From Spirochaetia bacterium UBA5550 (GTDB lineage Bacteria; Spirochaetota; UBA4802; UBA5550): a DNA stretch of 18,746 nucleotides. The stretch is from the NCBI GenBank assembly GCA_002425885.1, contig DINC01000073.1, positions 13,427 to 32,172 on the forward strand. Reading direction: 5' to 3'. Below the pieces are notes generated by a model. The model made no database searches. It was given only the letters and a program-made list of their open reading frames with translations, and had not been told where the DNA came from. The position numbers and the translations under genes are program-made. Below are positions 6,247-13,756 of this stretch, in pieces (position 1 is the stretch's first letter; each line of letters starts with the position of its first letter).

Positions 6247-8538
6247 ATGAGCTTCTTTAAAAAAAAGATAGATAAACTGCTGCAGAACGCGAATTCACTC
6301 CCTTCAAAAATAATACAGATAGTTAAAAATATTTACGAGGGTTACTATTTTGAAAAAGAGATTTATAACAGGCTGATTAATGGTGTTAAGGTTTTCATTG
6401 TTGCAACAAGAAAGTTTATATCCGATGACTGCCTTACTAAAGCATCTGCAATAGCTTACGCGGCAGTAACATCTCTCATACCGCTTCTCACTGTGTTTTT
6501 AACTTTTTTTTCAATCTTTTCCGGAGTTGACAATAAAAAAGAGGATCTCTTCAGACAGATATCCCTCTTCATGGTTGAACACAGTATCAAACTTAATATA
6601 GATCCGGTCTTTGAAGCTGTATCAGGTCTCATTGACAACGCAGGTAAAATCGGGGGGATAGGTGCCATTTTTGTACTTTTCACTGCCACCGCAACCCTGC
6701 GTTCTCTTGAAAAATCTCTTAACCATATATGGAAAGTCAAACAGGGACGTTCCCTTTTTCAGAAAATAATCTACTACTGGGCAGCTCTTACGCTTGGCCC
6801 TGTGATGCTCATTGCCGGTATGACAGCTGCTACCAAAGTGACTGATGTATTTTCATCCGCCAACTTCAACTCCGCATTTGTTGAAGGTGAAACGATATGG
6901 CTCGTCGGGAGTAAAGGCACTATTAAACAAAGCCCGTCAAACAAAACGAGCTTTACCGCGGAAGATATGGGTGACTTCGATTACGAAAATCAGAGAATAT
7001 ACTCCTATAAATTTTCAGACAACACATTTTCAGAGGATGATTTCCGGATTGATAGCATATCACTCATGAAAGAAAACTTCACTGATATTCAGTTTATTGA
7101 TGACAGAGGTTGGATTATTTCAAACAGCGGTATTATTCTCCGTACAAGAAACAGAGGCAAAAACTGGTTTATTTCAAAATGGGGAGACTTCAAATTTAAT
7201 GACATCAGGATGCTGGATGATAAAAAAGGTTTTATCGCTGCTGACGGAGGTATCATCCTCGCCACTGAAAACGGCGGAAGAGAGTGGAGTGTCATTGACA
7301 CTAAAGATATTACCATAAATTTCAAAACAATTGAATTCTTTGAAAACAAAGGAATTGCGGCCGGTTCTAAAAGTAAAATATTTATAACTGAAGATTCAGG
7401 ACTTAACTGGACACTCGTAACTATCGACGAATCTAAAAGAAAGAATAAACATGTAGACCTTAACGCTGTGGAGTATATTGATAAAAACGAAATCTGGATT
7501 GGAGGTAATGACGGAGTCCTTCTGCATAGCACAGACGGCGGACTGACATGGAAACAGAACAAGTTTAAAGAGTACAACTATTATTCCATAAAATTTATAA
7601 ATAAGGATGAAGGATTCATCGGCGGAGAAAACGGAAAATATATCCAGACAAAAAATGGAGGGAGAACATGGAAAAGCAATTCTCTCCCTGCCTACAAAAT
7701 CAACAGATTCATAAACTCAGGCAACACTCTGTGGGCCATAGGTAATGGCGGCACAATCCAGAAATCCGTTAATAATGGAGAGTCCTGGAGCGGAAAGTCC
7801 GGCAAAAGTTTTATGGCTATGATAATAAATTTCCTTGCTCCATTCATTTTTATCTGGCTGCTGTTTCTTTTTGCCTATGCAACTACTCCGAACACCAGGG
7901 TTCCTTTTAAATATGCTTCAATAGGAGCTGCCTTTACCGGCGCAGTGTGGGTGTTATTTATACTGCTTTTCATAGTTTATATTAAAGCATTTGCAACCGG
8001 TACTTTTGCAATATATGGGGCATTGGCTTCAATACCGATTTTCCTTCTGATGATTTATGCGTCATGCCTTATTATCCTCTACGGAGCAGAGGTATCATAT
8101 ACACTGATGCACCCGCAGACTTACACTAATCTAAAAAACACATTTGAAGAGGACAGAAAGGTAAATATATTCTACGGTATCGCAGCTCTTAATTACATAT
8201 ACACAAATTTTGAGTCAGGGAAAGGTGGTACATCCTACTCCGACCTTCTTAAAAGACTGGGACACAATTCAGTTGATCTCGACTTTTTTATAAAGCTTTT
8301 CATCGAAAACGAGATACTTATCAGAGATCAGAAGGGGCCGTTGATGCCGGCAAAATCTTCATCCAACATTAAATTAACTGAACTTTTCAGTCTGGTTAAC
8401 GAAGCACAGATTACAATACCGGGGCCTTTCAGGAAAATTGTTTCAAGGGGGAATCTCGGAAATATTTTTGAAAAGATAAATACAGGTAGAGACAAAATAC
8501 TTGAGAACCTTACACTAAAGGATGTAAAGATATTTTAA
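6247..8538 (+). CDS. YihY/BrkB-family membrane protein with an inserted YCF48/BNR-type beta-propeller
   Basis: A 763-residue protein; ordinary YihY proteins have about 290-400. The YihY core is split. Residues 60-195 carry the first three membrane segments (about 67-92, 136-152, 174-194), with ASAIAYAAVTSLIPLL and LEKSLNHIW. Residues 522-615 carry the last three, with the family's YATTPN.RVPF and IYGALASIPIFLLMIYASCLIILYGAE stretches. Between them, about 213-517 form a repeat region with six Asp-box motifs ending in W307, W347, W388, W435, W475 and W514, every 39-47 residues. A degenerate first blade (216-236, ETIWLVGSKGTIK) resembles the last (TLWAIGNGGTIQK), which suggests a closed propeller of about seven blades. 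By the expected topology the propeller lies on the periplasmic side. The C-terminal 130 residues look like a cytoplasmic winged-helix domain, seen in longer YihY proteins. The family was once misnamed RNase BN; its function is unknown. The frame is open throughout. Confidence 0.85.
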   Translation: MSFFKKKIDKLLQNANSLPSKIIQIVKNIYEGYYFEKEIYNRLINGVKVFIVATRKFISDDCLTKASAIAYAAVTSLIPLLTVFLTFFSIFSGVDNKKEDLFRQISLFMVEHSIKLNIDPVFEAVSGLIDNAGKIGGIGAIFVLFTATATLRSLEKSLNHIWKVKQGRSLFQKIIYYWAALTLGPVMLIAGMTAATKVTDVFSSANFNSAFVEGETIWLVGSKGTIKQSPSNKTSFTAEDMGDFDYENQRIYSYKFSDNTFSEDDFRIDSISLMKENFTDIQFIDDRGWIISNSGIILRTRNRGKNWFISKWGDFKFNDIRMLDDKKGFIAADGGIILATENGGREWSVIDTKDITINFKTIEFFENKGIAAGSKSKIFITEDSGLNWTLVTIDESKRKNKHVDLNAVEYIDKNEIWIGGNDGVLLHSTDGGLTWKQNKFKEYNYYSIKFINKDEGFIGGENGKYIQTKNGGRTWKSNSLPAYKINRFINSGNTLWAIGNGGTIQKSVNNGESWSGKSGKSFMAMIINFLAPFIFIWLLFLFAYATTPNTRVPFKYASIGAAFTGAVWVLFILLFIVYIKAFATGTFAIYGALASIPIFLLMIYASCLIILYGAEVSYTLMHPQTYTNLKNTFEEDRKVNIFYGIAALNYIYTNFESGKGGTSYSDLLKRLGHNSVDLDFFIKLFIENEILIRDQKGPLMPAKSSSNIKLTELFSLVNEAQITIPGPFRKIVSRGNLGNIFEKINTGRDKILENLTLKDVKIF

Positions 8539-9408
8539 TCAGTTAGCGTAGTACCCGAATATAAAGGGGATCATGATAAACTCCCCCTTTATATCATCGG
8601 GTACTTTACCGAAACTTCTGGACATCCTTATGGCATCAATGCATGAATCATCCAGCGGTTGATTCCCCATAGAATCAACAAGTTCCACCCGGACTATATC
8701 TCCGTTCCTGTTCATGATAAAACAGATCTTTACCTTCTGATTAGGGATTGCCATAATCCGCATACTCCCCGGAGCGAATCCCCCGAGGGCTGCATTAGCA
8801 AGAAGCGGCGGATACCAGTTTGAAGCAATCCTGTCCTTCATATTTTTAAAATAGGTGAAGTTTTTAAATTTGGCTGTGTTAAAAGAAAACATCCCGCTGT
8901 TAGAATAGAAGATAGCGTTTTTCATAGTGATGCTGTTTCTATCCGGAATAGCCATATTCGCGGCATTACCATTATTTCCCGGACTCCCGCTGCTGCCGGT
9001 TCCCGTTGTACCGTATTTTACAGTTACATCACCATTCTCTGATGCTTTTATCTTATCCCCGGAGCCGGAAGTTGCTATGCGGCCGTCTCCACCCCCTGCT
9101 CCGCTCTTCATCTTAAACTCAAGAGAATTATTGAGCCACCTGTCACCCTGCTCTTTAGTAATATAACCCTTTGCCGATGAATCCCTGTCAGAAAGGAGAG
9201 TGCTGTTTTTTATATCACGTATGTCATCCTGATTTATGTTAACAATAATATCCTTCCCGCCAACGGTTTTTTTATTCTTCGAAGGATTATTGAAAATCCT
9301 GAAAATTCCATCAGAATCCGGGAGGATAAAAGCAGTGATCAATACCGCGTGAAGAAAAAACGATATCAATACAAATAGGGAAAGGTTTATGCTGTATCTG
9401 TCTCTCAC
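8539..9408 (-). CDS. TonB-like protein with TonB C-terminal domain
   Basis: A 289-residue protein with one N-terminal membrane segment (about 9-30), a glycine- and serine-rich middle (about 100-150) and a C-terminal TonB-like domain (about 205-286, with KVKICFIMNRNGDIVRVELV and LDDSCIDAIR). The anchor keeps S16 and H20, the spacing and even numbering of the residues needed in E. coli TonB for coupling to ExbB/ExbD. TonB proteins pass proton-motive-force energy to outer-membrane transporters; related proteins serve gliding or envelope machines. The proline-rich spacer typical of TonB is missing, and no exbB or exbD is in the window, so energy coupling is inferred. Translation starts at GTG with only a weak GGA upstream; a stop codon 13 codons further up rules out a longer version. 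Its stop codon directly abuts that of the convergent YihY-like gene. Confidence 0.75.
   Translation of the reverse strand: MRDRYSINLSLFVLISFFLHAVLITAFILPDSDGIFRIFNNPSKNKKTVGGKDIIVNINQDDIRDIKNSTLLSDRDSSAKGYITKEQGDRWLNNSLEFKMKSGAGGGDGRIATSGSGDKIKASENGDVTVKYGTTGTGSSGSPGNNGNAANMAIPDRNSITMKNAIFYSNSGMFSFNTAKFKNFTYFKNMKDRIASNWYPPLLANAALGGFAPGSMRIMAIPNQKVKICFIMNRNGDIVRVELVDSMGNQPLDDSCIDAIRMSRSFGKVPDDIKGEFIMIPFIFGYYAN
8551..8604. repeat. Long inverted repeat inside the 3' end of the TonB-like gene
   Basis: GTACCCGAATATAAAGGGG (8551-8569) pairs over all 19 bases with CCCCTTTATAT plus TCGGGTAC (8584-8604), broken only by a 2-base bulge (8595-8596), around a 14-base loop. It lies wholly within coding sequence, a few bases from the abutting stop codons of two convergent genes, and may serve as a shared 3'-end structure. 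Neither side carries a clear U-run. Confidence 0.7.
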
Positions 9409-9462
9409 TTGGTTTAATCCGGTATTTCTGCTATAGATCCTTACTTACTAATCCCACGTTTA

Positions 9463-9604
9463 CCGCATCGACAGACTCAATTATTAGTCTGTAGCGGAGC
9501 TTTACATATTATTAAAGCCTCCCCGGTTCCTTTCTTTGCCCCCTCCGGGGGTGCGGGGGTAAGCGATGCAGAGATGCGGGAACCGGATAATAATTCAATT
9601 ATTA
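9463..9604. repeat. Structured intergenic element with nested inverted repeats and a flanking direct repeat
   Basis: The interval 9409-9724 contains no gene. Its centre holds CCGC-ACAGACT (9463-9477) pairing with AGTCTGT-GCGG (9486-9497), CCGGTTCC (9523-9530) pairing with GGAACCGG (9579-9586), a GC-rich CCCCC-tc-CGGGGG core (9539-9551) and a 17-base AT-rich palindrome (9588-9604). TCAATTATTA occurs twice in direct orientation (9477-9486 and 9595-9604), bracketing the GC-rich part. It could be a small dispersed repeat, an insertion scar or an RNA leader of the TonB-like gene. Confidence 0.45.
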
Positions 9605-9655
9605 AGACTCTCTATTTTAAAAATGTTACTTTATAAAATGTCAAGCGGTAACAAC

Positions 9656-9694
9656 AAAAAAAGCAATCCCGCTTTATCACGGAATTGCTTTTTT
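9656..9694 (-). terminator. Rho-independent terminator of the EF-G-like gene
   Basis: AGCAATCCCG (9662-9671) and CGGAATTGCT (9680-9689) form a 10-base stem with one mismatch. Seven A residues (9656-9662) give the U-run on the minus strand, and T residues on the other side make it potentially bidirectional. It lies about 35 bases past the EF-G-like stop codon. Confidence 0.85.
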
Positions 9695-9724
9695 CTCAGA
9701 AATATATTTATTATCTGGAAAGAA

Positions 9725-11833
9725 TTATTTACTGGCCTCTTCCTCAAGAAGTTTCTTTCTCTCTTCGATAATCTTGTCAGCTTCTCTACCTGAAATCGGG
9801 TCATAATGAGAGAACTCCATTTCAAATGTAGCCTTGCCGCTTGTCATTGCACGGAGGTCTGTGCTGTACCTGAGCATTTCAGCTTCAGGAACAGTTGCCC
9901 TTACAACCTGGATACCGCTTGAACCTTCATCGCTATCCATTCCGAGAACCCGTCCCCTTCTGCTTGTAATATCGCTCATGATATCACCCATGAACTCCTT
10001 GTCAGCAAAGATCCTTACGTTCATGACAGGCTCAAGGAGCTGAGGCCCTGCAGCTTCCATTGCGATCTTGAATGCGCTTCTTGCTGCAATCTTGAACGCC
10101 ATCTCCGAAGAGTCAACATCATGATATGAACCGTAATGAAGCTCAACCCATACGTCCACAACCGGAAATTTTGCGAGAACACCTTCATCAAGACCTTCTC
10201 TAAGACCCTTTTCAACGCCCGGGATATACTGCTTTGGAACAACACCGCCGACAATACTGTCTACGAATTCAAAGCCCTTACCTCTTTCCAGAGGCTTAAC
10301 TCGGATATGAACCTCGCCATACTGGCCATGTCCGCCGGACTGTTTTTTATGCTTATATTGCGCTTCTGCTTTCTTTGTTATAGACTCTCTGTATGCAACC
10401 CTTGGGATACGGGTAACAACATCGAGCTTAAGTTTCTCTTTAAGGTTATTCAGTATCAGGTTAAGCTGCATCTCCCCCATACCTGAGAGAACGGTTTCAC
10501 CTGTTGATGCTGTAAAACCATATTTGATTGTAGGATTCTCCTCAGCAGCCTTGTTAAGGAACTGTCCGATTTTATCCTCTTCGCCCCTTTTAGCAGCTTC
10601 TATGGCAAATGAGAATACAGGCTGCGGAAGCTTGATTATCGGTAAAAGTACAGGAGCCTTCGGATCTGTCAGAGTATCAAGTGTGACAGTTTTATCCAGT
10701 TTAACGAGAACCCCGATGTCCCCGGCGCATATCTTCGGCATATCGTTCTGTTTGTTGCCGATCATTGCACAGAGTTTAGTTGCACGCTCTTTATGATTTT
10801 TTGTTGCGTTGAAAATTTCTGTTTCAGGATTGATCTGGCCTGATATAACTTTTACAAAGTTAAAACGGCCGGCATATTGATCAATTGCGGTTTTCCATAC
10901 CACCGCTGCCATTGAACCTGAATCGCCGAGTTTTACATCAATCTCTTTTTCAGGATGGACCTGATCCCGGCCTTTGTATACTTTTCCTGTCTCAGGAGCA
11001 GGCGCAAAGTTTTTTATAGTTCTTATGAGGTTTTTTATACCTACCACTTTCTGGGATGAGCCGCATATCACGGGTGTCAGCTTCGCGTTTTTAAGCTGAG
11101 TTTTTAGACCTGTTCTAATCTCATCAACTGTAAGCTCTTCACCGCCGAGAAACTTTTCAATAAGTTCATCAGTAGATTCAGCAGCAAGTTCAGCAAGGGC
11201 TATTTTTTCAAGTTCCATAAGTTCTTTGTGCTCAGCAGGAACTTCAGTAACAGCAACATCCTTTCCGTCACCTTTAGGAGTGTAGAGTTTCATCTCAATA
11301 GCATCCATTACTCCCTTGAATGTTTCACCTTCACCATCAGGAACGCAGAGTGAAGCAACGCTGCCGCCGAGTGAACTTTTTATATTTTCTATTACCTTTT
11401 CGTAATTTGCTCTCTCTTTCTCCATCTTGTTCACAAAGATTATGCGGGGGATATTATTCTCTGTGAGATATCTCCATGCTTTCTCTGTCTCAATCTGAAC
11501 TCCGTCAACAGAGTCAACAACAAGTATTGCTGTTTCACATGCCTGAAGGGCAGCTCTGGTATCACCGACGAAATCAGCTGTACCGGGAGTATCTATAATA
11601 TTAATCTTAACATCTTCAAACTCAACAAAACCCATTGAACTTTTTATTGATATTTTCTTTGTTTTTTCATCTTCATCAAAATCTGATACAAGTGTCCCGC
11701 TGTCAGCGCTCCCCATTTTATCGATCTTTCCGCCGACAAACAACATGGCCTCCAGCAGTGTTGATTTTCCTGTTCCTCCATGTCCGATTATAGCAACATT
11801 CCTGATCTGGTCAGCCTTATACTCCTTTAACAT
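9725..11833 (-). CDS. Elongation factor G-like GTPase (second-type EF-G paralogue)
   Basis: A 702-residue protein collinear with EF-G through all domains: the GTPase domain, domain II (about 310-400), and domains III-V to the C terminus. The G1 loop reads GHGGTGKS (17-24) rather than the AHIDAGKT of canonical EF-G, which places it in the EF-G-like group (EF-G-2/FusA2 type). G3 is DTPG (81-84). G4 reads NKME (135-138) in place of NKMD; the codon is GAG (11422-11420). Canonical EF-G drives ribosomal translocation. For the paralogues, roles differ or are unknown, and some have little translocation activity. It is not in a str operon with rpsL, rpsG or tuf, which also argues against the housekeeping copy. 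AGGAGG precedes the ATG and a good terminator follows, so it is probably monocistronic. Confidence 0.9.
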   Translation of the reverse strand: MLKEYKADQIRNVAIIGHGGTGKSTLLEAMLFVGGKIDKMGSADSGTLVSDFDEDEKTKKISIKSSMGFVEFEDVKINIIDTPGTADFVGDTRAALQACETAILVVDSVDGVQIETEKAWRYLTENNIPRIIFVNKMEKERANYEKVIENIKSSLGGSVASLCVPDGEGETFKGVMDAIEMKLYTPKGDGKDVAVTEVPAEHKELMELEKIALAELAAESTDELIEKFLGGEELTVDEIRTGLKTQLKNAKLTPVICGSSQKVVGIKNLIRTIKNFAPAPETGKVYKGRDQVHPEKEIDVKLGDSGSMAAVVWKTAIDQYAGRFNFVKVISGQINPETEIFNATKNHKERATKLCAMIGNKQNDMPKICAGDIGVLVKLDKTVTLDTLTDPKAPVLLPIIKLPQPVFSFAIEAAKRGEEDKIGQFLNKAAEENPTIKYGFTASTGETVLSGMGEMQLNLILNNLKEKLKLDVVTRIPRVAYRESITKKAEAQYKHKKQSGGHGQYGEVHIRVKPLERGKGFEFVDSIVGGVVPKQYIPGVEKGLREGLDEGVLAKFPVVDVWVELHYGSYHDVDSSEMAFKIAARSAFKIAMEAAGPQLLEPVMNVRIFADKEFMGDIMSDITSRRGRVLGMDSDEGSSGIQVVRATVPEAEMLRYSTDLRAMTSGKATFEMEFSHYDPISGREADKIIEERKKLLEEEASK

Positions 11834-12127
11834 TTAAGAACCTCCTGAAAATATCTTCTAAATAGTTTAATTGATTCAATCTATCCGCAGTGCATAAATA
11901 TTGTAACAGGACACAGGTGAACACCACCTGTGATGCATTATGAAATCAAATAATACCGTCTCCTGTTGTCGTTATTCAGAAAATAACCCCTGCTGATGCC
12001 GGAGTTTTTCTGTGAAAAGATTGACAATATGTTTGCAGAAAATATATATGACCTTCTTTTTTGTAAAGCCTTTTATTTAGGATGGGGAAACTATACTCAA
12101 ATATTTGACCTCCCGGTAAAAGGATGT
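11834..12127. other. Gene-free interval upstream of the EF-G-like gene, with a hairpin
   Basis: This interval of 294 bases shows no gene. CACAGGTG (11912-11919) and CACCTGTG (11925-11932) form a perfect 8-bp hairpin about 80 bases before the EF-G-like start, possibly in its leader; no U-run follows on the minus strand. No confident promoter for the EF-G-like gene could be picked. Confidence 0.5.
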
Positions 12128-12137
12128 TTACACATCC
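12118..12137 (-). terminator. Weak hairpin at the lnt stop codon, possible terminator
   Basis: On the minus strand GGATGT and ACATCC pair around GTAA, which includes the TAA stop, and only four T residues follow. The short stem and U-run make this a tentative call; nothing better was seen before the EF-G-like gene. Confidence 0.3.
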
Positions 12138-13738
12138 CCCTCTCCAGAGCGCCTTCTTAGAAATGAAATCACTATAATTGCGAATATAAACAGAGACGCT
12201 ATATACAGAATAACGTCCCCCGTTTTCTCATATACTGTTGTACGGTTTAATGAGACATCTATATTCCCCGAAAATGAGCCCTTTTTCAAAATAGGCATGG
12301 AAGCTGTTACTCTCCCCGCAGGATCGATAATTGCGCTTGCCCCGGTATTACCCGCTCTTATCATCCAGAGTCCGTTTTCCACAGCCCTGAATACTGACGC
12401 GGAGAAATGCTGAAAATGCCCGTTATAAGTATCTGTCCAGCCGTCATTGGTTATATTTATCAGAAAATCCGCGCCCATTCTTTTATAATCACGGCAGAGC
12501 CTGAAGAATATCCCCTCATAGCATATAAGAGCGCCGAAATCGAATCCGTTCAATGTAAAGAGTTCCGGCCTCTTTCCAGGCACAAAATCTGAACCTCCCA
12601 TACTTGCAGCAAGCTTTTTTACAGGTGAAAGCCATTTTTCATAAGGGAACCACTCGCCGAAAGGGACAAGATTGATCTTCGCGTAAGTCTGGGCAATCCT
12701 CCCGTCTCCATGTATCAGCACAGCGTTGTTCTGAGGAAAAAGTCTGAGCCTCCCCCCTTCACCCTTCATAGTCACACCGATCTCACCGGTGAGCACCGGA
12801 ACACCGATCTCCCTTACAAAACCCAGCAGATGCCTGTCAAAAAGATCATCCTCATTGTTCACCGCTCTAAAGGATAAGGTCTCCAGTGTTGCTGATTCCG
12901 ACCATATTATAAAATCAGGATTTGAAGGGAGAGCTTCGCGTGTGTACCTCATAAGTTCAGAAAGATAACTATATCTGTTGCCTGACCAGTTGTCCCACGG
13001 AGAGATACATGTCTGCACTACAGAGAACTTCATCCCTTCAGCCGAACCTCCTGTGAAAGTGGAAACCCTGTAAAAGCCAGCGCCTGTAACCAGAAGAACC
13101 GTCATGACTACTGCGGCAAAAGCTTTACCTCTCCCCCCCGTGAATAATACAGTTAAACTCCTGCCCCCCTCCAAAAAAGACTTAAGCTGAACTGCGGCAG
13201 TAAAATTAAACATAACCATAATAAAGTTAATACCAAGTATACCTGTCACAGATGCGGCCTGAATAAAAGGAGTAAAAGGGTATTGCGAATAACCGATGTA
13301 TGTCCAGGGAAACGCGAGAAACCCGGATGCCTGCACAAAATCACCGATAATCCACATTGAAGGATAAATAATAAAATCAAGAGCCGGAAATCTGCGTGAC
13401 AGCATCTCAGCAAAAATGATCTTCAGCACAAAGAAAGCTGTGAGGCTTGGAATCAGAAAAAAAAGAATCACTGCATATCCGCCAGGCACTTTCGCACCGA
13501 AGTTTCCAATCCAGCCGTATGCGAGAAAATTCCCTGCAAGACCGGCAATAAAAGAATAAAAGAAAACATCTCTCAAACTTTTCCCGCGGTTGAACATAAA
13601 AAGCGGCACAAGAGAAAACCACGCGAAGAAGGGGAAAAATTTCAGCAGAATAAAATCATAACTTGGAAAAGAGAGAAACATCAGTATTGCTGTAAGGAGA
13701 TAATAATGATTCATAAAAAAAATTTTTAACTTTTGCAT
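12128..13738 (-). CDS. lnt: Apolipoprotein N-acyltransferase
   Basis: A 536-residue inner-membrane enzyme that adds the third acyl chain, taken from a phospholipid, to the N-terminal cysteine of lipoproteins. Several hydrophobic segments fill about residues 10-220 and one lies near the C terminus. Between them lies a nitrilase-like periplasmic domain with the catalytic triad in order: E281 (IIWSESA), K354 (YAKINLVPFGEW) and C406 (ALICYEGIF), which match E267, K335 and C387 of the E. coli enzyme. Length and topology are normal. It is the second gene of a probable operon: the upstream patatin-like gene ends 18 bases before the ATG. The ribosome site is modest (CAGG). The presence of Lnt supports a diderm cell that makes triacylated lipoproteins, one of which (15234-15827) is encoded nearby. 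Confidence 0.95.
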   Translation of the reverse strand: MQKLKIFFMNHYYLLTAILMFLSFPSYDFILLKFFPFFAWFSLVPLFMFNRGKSLRDVFFYSFIAGLAGNFLAYGWIGNFGAKVPGGYAVILFFLIPSLTAFFVLKIIFAEMLSRRFPALDFIIYPSMWIIGDFVQASGFLAFPWTYIGYSQYPFTPFIQAASVTGILGINFIMVMFNFTAAVQLKSFLEGGRSLTVLFTGGRGKAFAAVVMTVLLVTGAGFYRVSTFTGGSAEGMKFSVVQTCISPWDNWSGNRYSYLSELMRYTREALPSNPDFIIWSESATLETLSFRAVNNEDDLFDRHLLGFVREIGVPVLTGEIGVTMKGEGGRLRLFPQNNAVLIHGDGRIAQTYAKINLVPFGEWFPYEKWLSPVKKLAASMGGSDFVPGKRPELFTLNGFDFGALICYEGIFFRLCRDYKRMGADFLINITNDGWTDTYNGHFQHFSASVFRAVENGLWMIRAGNTGASAIIDPAGRVTASMPILKKGSFSGNIDVSLNRTTVYEKTGDVILYIASLFIFAIIVISFLRRRSGEGDV

Positions 13739-13756
13739 TATATAACCTGTATCATT

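Noticed and set aside
7089..7577. 162-codon open frame antisense to the propeller part of the YihY-like gene
   Set aside because: It is a shadow of a well-supported gene; no ribosome site, no recognisable protein and serine/leucine-rich composition typical of antisense frames.
6883..7797. Propeller insert as a sign of misassembly or a separate gene fused by frameshift
   Set aside because: The frame is continuous, flanking YihY segments match in order on both sides, codon use looks the same throughout, and no internal start with a ribosome site was seen.
9539..9560. CRISPR or short tandem repeat array in the GC-rich intergenic core
   Set aside because: The repeats are inverted and nested, not regularly spaced direct repeats with unique spacers.
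9566..9793. 75-codon plus-strand open frame across the EF-G-like terminator
   Set aside because: It crosses a strong terminator hairpin and the end of the EF-G-like gene and has no ribosome site or recognisable sequence.
12021..12049. Perfect TTGACA with an ATATAT-like -10 on the plus strand between the EF-G-like and lnt genes
   Set aside because: No plus-strand gene lies downstream; transcription would run antisense into lnt. In AT-rich sequence this is likely chance, though an antisense RNA cannot be excluded.
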